Assembly (NCBI RefSeq): GCF_004916905.1 | Contig: NZ_SDLV01000003.1 | Location: forward strand, 1-64,000 | Length of the DNA: 64,000 nucleotides | DNA from: Chryseobacterium candidae | GTDB lineage: Bacteria; Bacteroidota; Bacteroidia; Flavobacteriales; Weeksellaceae | Reading direction: 5' to 3' | Shown: one piece after another, positions 38,082 through 47,641 of the stretch | Numbering within the stretch: the stretch's first letter is position 1 | How the letters are laid out: every line of letters starts with the position of its first letter | Made by a program: the position numbers and the translations under genes | The notes under the pieces: generated by a model | Told to the model about the DNA's origin: nothing | Database searches by the model: none | The model's input: only the letters and a program-made list of their open reading frames with translations

Positions 38082-40340
38082 ATGAAACGTATAATTTTGT
38101 CAATGGCCATCATATTCGGTACTTGCGCACTCGCTCAGGAGAAAAAATCCGACACGGCAAAAACAAAAAATATAGAAGGAGTTACCATTACAAAACAGGT
38201 TTTCAAAAAACAAAGCGATCGTTTTGTATATGATGTGGCAGCTTCTCCCATAGCGAAAGGAAATACTACTTTTGATCTGCTAAAGCAGACGCCGTTATTA
38301 TCTTCCACAGATGATAAAACATTGAAAATTGCTGGAAAAAATAATGCGCTGATCTATATCAACGGAAGAAAAAGCAATATGGATTCCGAATCTCTGGCTC
38401 AGTTCCTGAAAAATACTCCTGCTGAAAATATCCAGAAAATTGAAGTCATTACCGTTCCAGGAAGCGAATATCAGGTGGAATCATCTGATGGAATCATCAA
38501 TATCGTTTTAAAGAAAAAAATGAGTGATGGTCTCAACGGAAACATGAGAATGTCTAATACTACCAATAAATATAACGGAAGCCAGGCGAGTTTCTCAGCC
38601 AACTACAGAAAAAACAAACTGGGAATAAGCGCCAGCCTTAGTGGTGGTGAAAATATAGAGGCACAAACGTATACGTTAAGAAATGGTACTGCCAAAACTT
38701 CTAATGAATCCGTAGGAGATGTTGACGATCCGAATAAAAACATCGGTGGTTATCTGAATATTGATTATCAAGTGAATGATAAAAGCAATCTCGCATTATC
38801 ATGGAATACATGGGCCAATAAAAGTTATAATTCAACGGTAGATTTATTTAATACCATAAAAAAAACAAATACGGAATATACGTGGTCTAAAAACCGGGAA
38901 GATTCAAGATCTTATAACAATTCTGTGAATTTAAATTATGAATTAAAAACAGATTCACTGGGAAGTAAACTGAATGTAAATGCAGCCTACCTCAACTACA
39001 GAAGATTCCAGTCCACAGATAACCAGACTTTTGCTTCGGATATCAACAGAGAAGTAGGAAAAATAAAAACACAGGTATTCCAGGATCTTCCTCAGATTAT
39101 TAATAATTTCTCCGGAATGGTGGATTATAATCAAAAGTTTAAAAATGATCTGACTGTATCTATAGGCGGAAATTATAATAAGACTAAGACAGATAATGAT
39201 TCTAAAAACATAACTTATTCTTTTAATCCTGTAAAAGCACCGGATTCAAGACCCAACCATTTTATCTATGATGAAAACATCTACGGAATGTATCTTACCC
39301 TTGAGAAAAAGATTTCCGACAAACTTTCCGGAAAAATAGGTGCCCGATATGAGATCACCAACAGTCTTGGAACTTCTGATAACGCTCCCACAGAAGCTCT
39401 TAGAAGAATTGAAAGAAATTATAAAAACCTTCTTCCCTATCTAAGCCTGAATTATACAATTAATGATAAAAACAATATCTCCTATTCCTTCTCTAGCAGA
39501 ATGAGAAGACCTAGTTTCTGGGAACTTAATCCGGTAAGGAACATTCTTACAGATGATAATTATACTCAGAATGACCCGTTTGTAAAGGCATCTTCTACCT
39601 ATAATCAGGAGCTTACTTATATGTTCAAAAATTCATATTTCCTGATTTTAAACCACTCTTACATTCAGGATGTGATTACGCAGGTACCCCTTCAGGGATA
39701 TCCGGTATCACCGGCTGGAAAGGAAGGCGAAAACCCGGCTTTAAGATATATCAGAACCAATTTTGGGAATAAACAGGAAATGTCCGCAATGGTAGGTATT
39801 CAAAAGTCATTTTTCAAGCAATACTGGACAACCAATTTCAATATCGGTGTACAGCATAATATTAACAATGGAAGCCTTGATACTGATCCTACTACAGGAG
39901 ACCGATTTAAAGATGAAAAAGGTACTCATGGAAAATTTATTACGTACACCAATAAAACCAATTCTACCAGTCTTCTGATTCAAACCAACAACACCGTTCG
40001 TCTTGATAAAAAGAAAACATGGTTCTTCGGAGTTAATTACTTCTTTGTAGACAAGCAGCAGATTGAGCTTGGTTCTTTGAAAAACTTAATGAGTTTAGAC
40101 CTTAGTCTTAAGAAAATGTGGAACGACTGGACTTTTGCAGTGAACGTAAATGATGTACTGAACACCAACATTGTTAAAATTGAAGATTTCCAGGAGAACG
40201 GAAATTACAATTACATCCATCAAAACCGCTACAACAGAAGTTTAACGGTAAGCCTTACCTACAATTTCGGAAACCAGAAAGTGAAAAAGGTAAGAGACAT
40301 TGAAGGGGCGTCAGATGCCATCAAAAGCAGAACAAGATAG
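38082..40340 (+). CDS. TonB-dependent receptor-like outer-membrane beta-barrel protein 2
   Basis: 752 aa, paralogue of the preceding gene, 44 bp downstream. Shared blocks include KQVFKKQ, YDVA, KGNTTFDLLKQTPLLSS, IYINGRK, IQKIEVITVPGSEYQVESSD, LNYELKTDSLGSKL, SGKIGARYE, RRPSFWELNP, WTTNFN and the C-terminal YNFGNQKVKK, A/S-DAIKSRT. Signal peptide ends at CALAQ. As in copy 1, no regulatory-like domain. The middle and extracellular loops differ more, which suggests different ligands. A terminator follows. Confidence 0.9.
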   Translation: MKRIILSMAIIFGTCALAQEKKSDTAKTKNIEGVTITKQVFKKQSDRFVYDVAASPIAKGNTTFDLLKQTPLLSSTDDKTLKIAGKNNALIYINGRKSNMDSESLAQFLKNTPAENIQKIEVITVPGSEYQVESSDGIINIVLKKKMSDGLNGNMRMSNTTNKYNGSQASFSANYRKNKLGISASLSGGENIEAQTYTLRNGTAKTSNESVGDVDDPNKNIGGYLNIDYQVNDKSNLALSWNTWANKSYNSTVDLFNTIKKTNTEYTWSKNREDSRSYNNSVNLNYELKTDSLGSKLNVNAAYLNYRRFQSTDNQTFASDINREVGKIKTQVFQDLPQIINNFSGMVDYNQKFKNDLTVSIGGNYNKTKTDNDSKNITYSFNPVKAPDSRPNHFIYDENIYGMYLTLEKKISDKLSGKIGARYEITNSLGTSDNAPTEALRRIERNYKNLLPYLSLNYTINDKNNISYSFSSRMRRPSFWELNPVRNILTDDNYTQNDPFVKASSTYNQELTYMFKNSYFLILNHSYIQDVITQVPLQGYPVSPAGKEGENPALRYIRTNFGNKQEMSAMVGIQKSFFKQYWTTNFNIGVQHNINNGSLDTDPTTGDRFKDEKGTHGKFITYTNKTNSTSLLIQTNNTVRLDKKKTWFFGVNYFFVDKQQIELGSLKNLMSLDLSLKKMWNDWTFAVNVNDVLNTNIVKIEDFQENGNYNYIHQNRYNRSLTVSLTYNFGNQKVKKVRDIEGASDAIKSRTR

Positions 40341-40379
40341 AGAATTTATCTTTCTTCATATTTAATTATTCTTACAGTA

Positions 40380-40407
40380 TCCGCTGATTCTTTTCAGCGG
40401 ATTTTTT
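40380..40407 (+). terminator. Terminator after the receptor pair
   Basis: TCCGCTGA/TCAGCGGA 8-bp stem with 6-nt loop followed by TTTTTT, 40 bp past the stop and 14 bp before the hydrolase ATG. Confidence 0.85.
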
Positions 40408-40420
40408 ATATTTAATCATT

Positions 40421-41281
40421 ATGAAAAAAAATATAAAAATTATTTTGATCTCCCTCAGCCTCCTTTTTCTATGGACAGGCTGTAAAGAAAAAAAGATAGA
40501 ATTGGGAAAAGATATCAGCTTTGATAAAGAGGAAAATATTCATTATGGAAATAATACTGAACAGGTTATGGATCTTTATATTCCACAAATCAAAACAACC
40601 AAAGAAAAAGATGTCTTTATCATGATTCATGGTGGAGGCTGGCGCAGTGGAAATAAATCACAGCTCACCTTCTTCACCCTTTCTCTAATGCAGAAGTTTC
40701 CTGATCATATTTTTGTTAATATGAACTACAGACTGGTTTCAGAAACAAATTATGGACTGCCTAATCAAATGAATGATATTAAAGAGGTTTCTGCTTTCTT
40801 AGAAAAAAAACTCAGGTACAATCCTAAGTTCATATTATTAGGAAACAGCGCCGGAGGGCATTTATCCATGCTATATGCTTATAAGTTTGACACAGATAAA
40901 AGGATAAAAGCAGTTGTTAATATTGTTGGCCCTGCTGATCTTTCCGATCCAGGTTTCAAAAATTATCAGGAATATTCTTTTGTAGAAAAAAGACTTGTAG
41001 ATCCCCGTGTACAGAAAACGGGAACATCCCTAATAGATTTTGCAAGTCCTGTAAAATGGATCAGAGAAAGCTCCCCTCCTACTCTATCTTATTATGGAAA
41101 TTCGGATCGTGTGATTCCTTCTACTCAAGAAAAAATCTTAGATTCAACTTTAAATAAAAACCATATTCTCCATGAGTCTTATCAATTTAATGGCGGGCAT
41201 CTGGACTGGGATAAACACCCAAATGCTCAATTTCTTATTGATAAAATAGAAACATTTCTCAAAAAAGCAGATAAAAAATAA
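40421..41281 (+). CDS. Lipoprotein alpha/beta hydrolase (BD-FAE/esterase type)
   Basis: 286 aa. A short signal peptide with lipobox ends at Cys21 (LLFLWTGC), so it is probably a membrane-anchored lipoprotein. The fold follows: oxyanion HGGGW (70-74), nucleophile elbow GNSAG with Ser143, an Asp near NSDRVIP and a His in GGHLDW. These are features of acetyl-xylan-esterase- or lipase-like families. It stands 80 bp after the receptors, past a terminator, and may or may not belong with them. Substrate unknown. Confidence 0.85.
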   Translation: MKKNIKIILISLSLLFLWTGCKEKKIELGKDISFDKEENIHYGNNTEQVMDLYIPQIKTTKEKDVFIMIHGGGWRSGNKSQLTFFTLSLMQKFPDHIFVNMNYRLVSETNYGLPNQMNDIKEVSAFLEKKLRYNPKFILLGNSAGGHLSMLYAYKFDTDKRIKAVVNIVGPADLSDPGFKNYQEYSFVEKRLVDPRVQKTGTSLIDFASPVKWIRESSPPTLSYYGNSDRVIPSTQEKILDSTLNKNHILHESYQFNGGHLDWDKHPNAQFLIDKIETFLKKADKK

Positions 41282-41315
41282 CACGTTCTGATTTTTCAAA
41301 ACGTGTTATTTTTTT
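41280..41315 (+). terminator. Terminator of the lipoprotein hydrolase
   Basis: AACACGTT/AACGTGTT stem overlapping the stop codon, loop of 12 nt, then a T-run. Lies between the convergent hydrolase and GH43 genes. Confidence 0.75.
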
Positions 41316-41331
41316 ATTTTAAAATTGAATT

Positions 41332-43086
41332 TTATTCTGACTTTGCAACGGCAGTCCTTTCAGAAACACCGTTGGCATTGAAGGCTTCAATCTGGAAATA
41401 GTAGGCATCTGTTCTGTCTGCTCCTGTAAAGAAATATTCATTCTTTCCGTAGACCATAATGCTTCCATACAATTTATCGGGAGTCTTTCCGAAATAGATT
41501 ACATAGCCATCCGCTTCAGGGTTCTGCTGCCATTTCATCCAGATGCTTCTCCTTTCGCCGTATTTTTTCGGGTCCGCTCTTAAAGGCACAAAACCTTCCA
41601 CTTTAGCAGGTTTTTTCCCGGCTCCTTTTCCAAACACTCTGAAACCGCTTAATGCGAATTTTCCTGTTGGCATTTTCAGGTTTTCCATTTTCAGGAAACG
41701 GGCTTTTGCAGGCTGTTCAAGCTCTACATAATCATGAGGAACGTCCTTTGTATTTTTGCTTTTATCCACAATTACATTCCATTTCTTGCCATCATTGGAA
41801 CCGTAGATCTTGTACTGATGCATTTTCCCCAAGGTTTTCCCCATGAACTCAGCATCCTGATCCGCATAATTGATCTGAATGGCATTGATGGTGGAAACTT
41901 CCCCTAAATCCGTTTGAAACCATTCTCCGGAATTTCCGGTTTTAGCACTCCAATACGTTTTGATATCTTCATCTACTGCATAGTTGGGTTGATAACCTCC
42001 CAAAGTAGATGAAACCTGAACAGGTTTATTATAATTCAGCAGCATCCATCCTGCAAAAAGACCTTTTGTAAAATCTTTTCCCTGTGCATACTGTGGAAGA
42101 TAAGTAGGATAATCTCCATAAGCTGTATTACAATACATCACGTCATCTTTATCAAACCCAGCCGGCCAGATTCCCAACCTTCTTTCAAAATTATTTTTGG
42201 TAGAAATAAAAATTGTGGAAACATGCCACCAGTTTTTATAATTGTCTTCAAATGTCGCTCCGTGGCCTGCTCCTCTGGCAAAACCGCCCGGTTTATAAGA
42301 GAACGGATTATGCTGCTGATATTCGAAGCCTTCCAAAGGGCTTTTGCTTACATATACCCCGTCAGAATATCCGCTGAACTCTGTTGCCGGAGCACCATAC
42401 TGCATATAATATTTCCCGTTATGCTTTGTCATCCACGCTCCTTCTACAAAAGGCTGAAGAAAAACGTTGTCATTGTATTCCCCGAAACGTTCCCATCCAT
42501 GGTCTTCCGGTTTTAATTTGATAATAGGTTTAACGAAACCTTCAGACTGAAGATTTTTCACTTTCACTTCTGTGCCCAGCAATGGCCATTCATTACTTGA
42601 TCCCCAGTACAGATACAGTTTATTTTTATCTTCATCGTAGTGAAATGCCGGATCCCACGCTCCTACTTTTAAAGTATCCACTGCAATTTTCCAGTCGTCT
42701 TTGGTTGGGTTTGTACTTTTCCAGATCGGAAAATCCTGCTCCCATGTAGAACCATAGACATACAGCGTATCTCTCATGGCCCATACCGCCGGAGCATTCA
42801 GATCATGAATATATTTATTATCTCTTAAAAATTTTCTTTTCACAAATTTCCAGTCCAGCATATCATCACTGTACCAGTATCCTTCCTGATTGGTAGAAAA
42901 AAGAAACAGTTTATTCTTAAAATTAACAATTACCGGATCTGCCGTAGCACGGTGTTTCCCTTGTTTTGAAAAGACTTCGAAAGGCGTATAGCCATAATCT
43001 ATGTTGATAGGATTGCAGAAAGTCTTCTGCTGGGCACCCACAATCATTCCGAGAAAAATTGCCAATGCCAGAAAATATTGTCTCAT
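41332..43086 (-). CDS. Secreted GH43-type glycosidase with discoidin (F5/8 C) and Fn3 domains
   Basis: 584 aa. A signal peptide ends at VGAQ. Five-bladed-propeller GH43 domain (about 20-340): ATADPVIV, DLNAPAVWAMRDTLYVYGS, AWDPAFHYDEDKNKLYLYWG. An F5/8 type C carbohydrate-binding domain (about 345-470: YAVDEDIKTYWSAKTG, KMHQYKIYGSNDGKKW) and a fibronectin-like end (about 490-580) follow. It should cut side chains, such as arabinose, off plant or other glycans. It lacks a type IX C-terminal signal. On the same strand and 27 bp after the polyamine-like block, but its function does not match. Confidence 0.9.
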   Translation of the reverse strand: MRQYFLALAIFLGMIVGAQQKTFCNPINIDYGYTPFEVFSKQGKHRATADPVIVNFKNKLFLFSTNQEGYWYSDDMLDWKFVKRKFLRDNKYIHDLNAPAVWAMRDTLYVYGSTWEQDFPIWKSTNPTKDDWKIAVDTLKVGAWDPAFHYDEDKNKLYLYWGSSNEWPLLGTEVKVKNLQSEGFVKPIIKLKPEDHGWERFGEYNDNVFLQPFVEGAWMTKHNGKYYMQYGAPATEFSGYSDGVYVSKSPLEGFEYQQHNPFSYKPGGFARGAGHGATFEDNYKNWWHVSTIFISTKNNFERRLGIWPAGFDKDDVMYCNTAYGDYPTYLPQYAQGKDFTKGLFAGWMLLNYNKPVQVSSTLGGYQPNYAVDEDIKTYWSAKTGNSGEWFQTDLGEVSTINAIQINYADQDAEFMGKTLGKMHQYKIYGSNDGKKWNVIVDKSKNTKDVPHDYVELEQPAKARFLKMENLKMPTGKFALSGFRVFGKGAGKKPAKVEGFVPLRADPKKYGERRSIWMKWQQNPEADGYVIYFGKTPDKLYGSIMVYGKNEYFFTGADRTDAYYFQIEAFNANGVSERTAVAKSE

Positions 43087-43113
43087 TTTTAGATTTTAAA
43101 GATTGAGACAAAT

Positions 43114-44139
43114 TTAGGTAACTTTTTTGGGTTTTCTCCAAATAAAGCCATCCAGCAGATAATGAGTGAGCTGCGGAACAACCAACAGCGGAACCAGAAA
43201 TTGAAACCATTTTTCTGAAACAATTATATTCAGGGAAAAGTGTTCGTTCCATACCAGAGTTTCCCATAAAAATTCTTCCAAGAAAGCAAAGCTTAAAAGA
43301 ACGCCTATGAACAAAAGAATTCCTGAAAAAGATTTAAAAATCTGCATCCAATTCATCTGATGATTTTCTTTTTGTTGTATTTCTCTTATATAAATCAATG
43401 CGATGTAAGGAATTCCATGAGAAACTACATTCAGAAAAGTAAAAAGAAGATCGTTGTTAAAGTAGATAATTCCAAAATACCATGAAAGGAAAGTTCCGGT
43501 GATCAATGCTGTTTTCGGAATATTAATATTTTTTGTTTTAAAAGCTTCGACAACAGTTTTAATAATCCAGATGCTCAGGATTGTAAAATATAGTGCGGTA
43601 ATCAGAGGAAGATAATCCGGAAGATTTTGAAGCCAGTCAAACTCATTGTTGACGAACCAGGTAAAGGCACGGGGCGTTTTAAACCAATACAGCATGGGAT
43701 AAATAGTAGCAGTGTAAACAGCAACCTCATCTATTTTTTTGCTCCAGTTATTGGGTTCAAAGCGGGCGTAGATCCTCATAAATCCATATTGCTGGCGTAT
43801 AAAATGAAAAACAGCAATCAAAGCCAAAACCGACCAGAACGTCAGACTTCCAAACTGGAACAGGATCATTCCCAATATCCAGCTCAGAACAGGAATTCCC
43901 AGATACAACAGCTTATTTCTCTGTACCTCTCCTTTTACAAAGTAAGTTTTGAACAGTGTGGAATATACATGAGCCACATCTACAAAAACGATCAGGAACA
44001 GCCATGTATAAAAGGAATAATGATTTTCCAGCCCCTGAATCTGTTTCTGAAAAAGAAAAATAATCAGCAGCACCAGAAAAGGTGGTGATAAAATAAACCA
44101 CCAGTCTGTTTTTGCATTATGTATCCACGGCTGTTTCAT
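43114..44139 (-). CDS. Multi-pass membrane protein with conserved-looking histidines
   Basis: 341 aa, not a known family to me. About nine or ten membrane helices. Histidines stand in or next to the helices: DVAHVYSTLF, AVFHFIRQQYG, VSHGIPYIALIYI and QLTHYLLDGFIWR. Such a pattern recalls metal- or haem-binding membrane oxidases and desaturases, but that is inference. It follows the FAD protein gene by 4 bp and therefore belongs to the SpeD/SpeE-like operon. Confidence 0.7.
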   Translation of the reverse strand: MKQPWIHNAKTDWWFILSPPFLVLLIIFLFQKQIQGLENHYSFYTWLFLIVFVDVAHVYSTLFKTYFVKGEVQRNKLLYLGIPVLSWILGMILFQFGSLTFWSVLALIAVFHFIRQQYGFMRIYARFEPNNWSKKIDEVAVYTATIYPMLYWFKTPRAFTWFVNNEFDWLQNLPDYLPLITALYFTILSIWIIKTVVEAFKTKNINIPKTALITGTFLSWYFGIIYFNNDLLFTFLNVVSHGIPYIALIYIREIQQKENHQMNWMQIFKSFSGILLFIGVLLSFAFLEEFLWETLVWNEHFSLNIIVSEKWFQFLVPLLVVPQLTHYLLDGFIWRKPKKVT

Positions 44140-44143
44140 TGTA

Positions 44144-45736
44144 TTATTGTATCATTTGTCCTGCAGTCCGGATTCCCTGATAAAAGGCTTCTTCAAAAAT
44201 AGATATTCCCGAAAGATCAGAATGGGCAAAGAAAATTTTTCCTTCCAAAGGTTCTTTCGCTGTTCGAGTTTCTTCTCCAAAAATCTGATTGGGAACAGGT
44301 GCAATCATGGCATGTCCTATTTTATGAAACTGCATTTCCAAAATGAAATCTTCTATCAGAGGATGCGCTTTCTTCAGATCATTTAGAACTAAATCTTTCA
44401 GTTCAGCATCTTTCATAGCGTAGAGCTTTTTTCTTGCTTTTCTACAATCTGCTGTTGAAAAACTTTTATAATGGGTAATTACTTTTTCGCCTAAGATCTG
44501 GTTCAGATTCTGGTGCTGGTCAAAGATATAACCCAATCCGGAAGTACCATAGATTACATTATCCCAGGCCAGTTCTTCATCTCCACCAAATTCATTCTTT
44601 AACGTAATGGTTGTTAAAAGCCAGGGCACGTAGTCAAATGATGATGCTTTCTGAAGATTAAAAATTCTTTCATTCACAAATTGAGGGGTTGCAAAAAGTA
44701 CTTTATCCGCCATGATTTTCTTTGTTTTCTTCTGGGCATTATCAAAACTTAAGACCTCAACTTTATCATTGATTTTCACATCAAAAACCAGATTTTCAGA
44801 CCTATATTTTCCTTCTGTATATTTTGAAAGATGCTTTGCCAATCGGGCATTTCCTTCCGGCCATGTGAATACCTGATCTTTATATTTCGTGCTCCAGTTA
44901 TTTTTTCTGCCTGCAAAATAATGAATTCCTGCCCATGCTGAAACGTAATCAATTCCTAACCCGAAATCGTCTCTGCAGGAGTAATCCAGTAACCAAAGAA
45001 GTTCTTCGGAATGATAGTTATTTTCTTTGAGCCAGTCTTTGAAAATGATTTTCTCTAGTTTTAAAACCTCATCTTCACGGCTTGAATCATGAACGGGAAT
45101 GGCAAACCAGTATTTCCCCTGTGGGTCTTTCTTTACACGCAATTCATCCATCAGCTTAAAAAAGCGGTTAAGCTCCTTCTGAGTTTCTCTTGAAATACCC
45201 CTTTGGGGAACAATATCGCTCTGCCAGGAGTTTTTATAGAAAAGTCTTTCCTGCTGTGGAAAAGTCATTTGATATTCATCAAGAACCGGCTCTCCATTAT
45301 CTTCAGTTCCTAAACAGATTCCACATTCTTTTAGAAATTCGATGATTTCTGTATTTTCTTTATTGGGTAATGGCAGATAGTGTGCTCCCAAAGGGAATTT
45401 TGAAAAGGAATTCTGTCCATTGGAAGAATTTCCTCCCAGATGGTTTTCCATTTCAAGGAGCAGATAATCCTGTTCATTATTCTGACTGAAGAATCTGCAT
45501 GCCGAAAGTCCGGAAATTCCACCCCCCACAACAAGATATCGGGTGTGGATAACTTCTGAAAACTGTGGAAAATCTTTGGCCCACAGTTTATGACCGAGAA
45601 CATGATTAGTTCCGGTAATCTTCAGCAGCAATGATTTCACTTTCTTTCCACAATACTGCAAAAAGGGAAGCATAAGGCTACCTAAAAATATAGTTGTAAG
45701 AAAATCCTTTCTACTGTACTTTCCCCCACTCTTCAT
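44144..45736 (-). CDS. FAD-dependent amine-oxidase-like protein, probably exported
   Basis: 530 aa. A positively charged start KYSRKDFLTTIFLGSLMLP resembles a Tat signal (S-R-K-x-F-L; consensus has RR); Cys29 follows, but the sequence before it is a poor lipobox. The Rossmann motif is VVGGGISGLSA (69-79), with LLLEMENHLGGNS for the ribose. The C-terminal GKIFFAHSDLSGISIFEEAF resembles the closing FAD motif of amine oxidases and NAD(P)-binding Rossmann flavoproteins. It overlaps the SpeE-like gene by 26 bp, so they are coupled; an amine as substrate is an inference from this. Confidence 0.8.
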   Translation of the reverse strand: MKSGGKYSRKDFLTTIFLGSLMLPFLQYCGKKVKSLLLKITGTNHVLGHKLWAKDFPQFSEVIHTRYLVVGGGISGLSACRFFSQNNEQDYLLLEMENHLGGNSSNGQNSFSKFPLGAHYLPLPNKENTEIIEFLKECGICLGTEDNGEPVLDEYQMTFPQQERLFYKNSWQSDIVPQRGISRETQKELNRFFKLMDELRVKKDPQGKYWFAIPVHDSSREDEVLKLEKIIFKDWLKENNYHSEELLWLLDYSCRDDFGLGIDYVSAWAGIHYFAGRKNNWSTKYKDQVFTWPEGNARLAKHLSKYTEGKYRSENLVFDVKINDKVEVLSFDNAQKKTKKIMADKVLFATPQFVNERIFNLQKASSFDYVPWLLTTITLKNEFGGDEELAWDNVIYGTSGLGYIFDQHQNLNQILGEKVITHYKSFSTADCRKARKKLYAMKDAELKDLVLNDLKKAHPLIEDFILEMQFHKIGHAMIAPVPNQIFGEETRTAKEPLEGKIFFAHSDLSGISIFEEAFYQGIRTAGQMIQ

Positions 45737-47225
45737 CGAAATAACGGACTAATATCTGGTTATCCAGACGGTTAACATCTACGTCTTTCAATTTCATATC
45801 TTTATTGAAATAAGACATCTGTGAAAAGTTGTAATCATAGTATTTCAAACCAGGGAGTTTTCTATAGATCCTGTTGTTGATGGGTTCAAAGGAAGCCATA
45901 GAAAATCCCCATTCCCCAAAAGACGGAACATAGGTGTGATAAGCTGCTGTGAAAGGAAAAATCTGGTTGATCGTTTTTTCGATGCACCAGAAAGATTTCG
46001 GAGCAAAATACGGAGAGGTGGTCTGAACCACAATCTTGGTATCAAGAGTTGTTAACCTCTCCAGTTCTTTATAAAATTGCAGGGAATATAATTTTCCTAA
46101 GCTGTAATTGGACGGATCCGGAAAGTCGATGATAATGACGTCAAATTTCTTTTTGCTGTCTTTTACCCAAATGTAAGCGTCTTTATTGATGATTTCCACT
46201 TTCGGATTGGAAAAAGAACTTTGGTTCAGCCTGCGCATGGTTTCATTGGTTTTGAAAAACTGGGTCATTTCACCATCCAAATCTACAAGGGTTACTTTTT
46301 TAACGTCTTTGTATTTCAATACTTCTCTGGCGGCAAAGCCATCACCTCCTCCAAGGATCAGAACATTATCAATATTTTTTGCCATAGACATTGCGGGATG
46401 TACCAAAGCTTCATGATAACGGTATTCATCCGTGGATGAAAACTGTAAGTTGTTATTTAAATATAAACGGAACTCGTGGGTATTTCTCGTTAAAACAATT
46501 CTTTGATAGGGTGAACTTTTGGTGTACACTACATTTTCTCCGTACAGTTTTTCTTCAGAGTAAGATAAAATCGTATCTGAGAAAAAGAAAAGACCTAACA
46601 GAAATGTAAATGCTGCAATAGATTTTACTTTGAGTGATAAAGGTTTTGACAATTCCTTTGTAAGGTAATAGCATAGAAATATCGCGATAGAGATATTAAT
46701 CAGTCCAAAAAACAAAGGTGTTTTTACAATGCCCAGCTTTGGAATTAAAACCAACGGAAAAAGAATCGATGCCAGTAAAGCCCCGATATAATCGAATGCA
46801 AAGACGTTTGAAACTAAATCTTTAAACTGAACCCTGTCTTTCAGAATGTTCATCAGAAGCGGAATTTCCACTCCGACGAGACAGCCTGTGAAAAAGACAA
46901 AGAGATAGAGAACACTTTCAAAATGGGCAAGCGTATTAAACAGAATAAATAGCACCACAGAGCTTATTCCGCCAACGATTCCTACGAGGATTTCGATCTC
47001 AATGAATTTATCAATAAGATTTCCTTTGATGAATTTCGCAAGATAGGAACCTACTCCCATTGAAAATAGATACACCCCGATAATGAAGGAAAACTGCTTT
47101 ACAGAGTCTCCTAAAAGATAGCTCGCCAGAGCCCCGGCCACCAGCTCATAAATCAGTCCACATGTAGCAATGACGAATACTGAAAACAATAAAAGCAGCT
47201 CAAGAGGAATCCTCTTCTTATCCAT
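45711..47225 (-). CDS. Membrane-fused spermidine-synthase-like aminopropyltransferase
   Basis: 504 aa. The N-terminal half (1-220) has seven or so membrane helices (ATCGLIYELVAGALASYLLG is the family signature in the first). The C-terminal half (about 230-500) is a spermidine-synthase domain: NLQFSSTDEYRYHEALVHP with YHE at 270-272, GGGDG at 292-296, VTLVDLDGEM and IIIDFPDPSN (367-371 DFPDP). These are the SAM/decarboxylated-SAM site and the polyamine-facing acidic residues. The substrate may be membrane-bound. Overlaps DUF350 (8 bp) and the FAD gene (26 bp). Confidence 0.9.
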   Translation of the reverse strand: MDKKRIPLELLLLFSVFVIATCGLIYELVAGALASYLLGDSVKQFSFIIGVYLFSMGVGSYLAKFIKGNLIDKFIEIEILVGIVGGISSVVLFILFNTLAHFESVLYLFVFFTGCLVGVEIPLLMNILKDRVQFKDLVSNVFAFDYIGALLASILFPLVLIPKLGIVKTPLFFGLINISIAIFLCYYLTKELSKPLSLKVKSIAAFTFLLGLFFFSDTILSYSEEKLYGENVVYTKSSPYQRIVLTRNTHEFRLYLNNNLQFSSTDEYRYHEALVHPAMSMAKNIDNVLILGGGDGFAAREVLKYKDVKKVTLVDLDGEMTQFFKTNETMRRLNQSSFSNPKVEIINKDAYIWVKDSKKKFDVIIIDFPDPSNYSLGKLYSLQFYKELERLTTLDTKIVVQTTSPYFAPKSFWCIEKTINQIFPFTAAYHTYVPSFGEWGFSMASFEPINNRIYRKLPGLKYYDYNFSQMSYFNKDMKLKDVDVNRLDNQILVRYFDEEWGKVQ

Positions 47226-47433
47226 GAATTGCCGCGCTTATAATCATAGAAATTCCGATGATAAATGCCCCGAATACAATAGCCAATGCTATGTTTTTGT
47301 TCTGAGAGATCTCATGCCATGTTTTTTCCGGTGTAAGTTTTTCGATGATGAAATAGCAAACGAGAAGAATTGCGATTCCTAAGAATGAGTAAAGAACCGA
47401 GTTTAATATGGGTAAGAAATTGATGTTGTCCAT
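47218..47433 (-). CDS. DUF350 small membrane protein
   Basis: 71 aa from MDNINFLPIL; the longer frame upstream overlaps the previous gene. Two membrane helices: LYSFLGIAILLVCYFIIEKL and NIALAIVFGAFIIGISMIIS, with EKTWHEISQNKN between, as in DUF350. The family includes E. coli YjfL, which is encoded near a PspA-like protein and an ATP-grasp glutathionylspermidine-synthase-like protein; no function is known. In this operon it sits directly before the SpeE-like gene. Confidence 0.85.
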   Translation of the reverse strand: MDNINFLPILNSVLYSFLGIAILLVCYFIIEKLTPEKTWHEISQNKNIALAIVFGAFIIGISMIISAAIHG

Positions 47434-47446
47434 AGTTTTTATATTT

Positions 47447-47641
47447 TTATTTGTGATAGTATCTGTAGAATCCTGCTCTGGAATGGCTTCTGGTAGTTCC
47501 GTCCCGGTATGTTTCCGTCTTGGCACAATCGCATACCTGATTTCCCTGATAAGTAAGGTATACAAACCAGATCATGAAAAAGCCTCCGATCAGACAGAGC
47601 ATCCAGTTTTGTCTTATGTAATGTAAAATAGTAGTCATCAT
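47447..47641 (-). CDS. 64-aa membrane protein of the SpeD/SpeE-like operon
   Basis: From MMTTILHYIRQNW: one membrane helix (about 14-31, MLCLIGGFFMIWFVYLTYQG) and then a short polar tail with CDCAKTETYRDG and an Arg/His/Tyr-rich end. Its ATG overlaps the DUF4178 stop by 4 bp and its stop is 13 bp before DUF350. No known family; its being packed between two genes with overlapping ends is the main reason to call it real. Confidence 0.7.
   Translation of the reverse strand: MMTTILHYIRQNWMLCLIGGFFMIWFVYLTYQGNQVCDCAKTETYRDGTTRSHSRAGFYRYYHK

Noticed and set aside
41332..43086. GH43 as a member of the SpeD/SpeE-like operon
   Set aside because: Same strand and only 27 bp away, but a secreted glycan hydrolase does not fit the others; left as an independent gene until transcripts are known.
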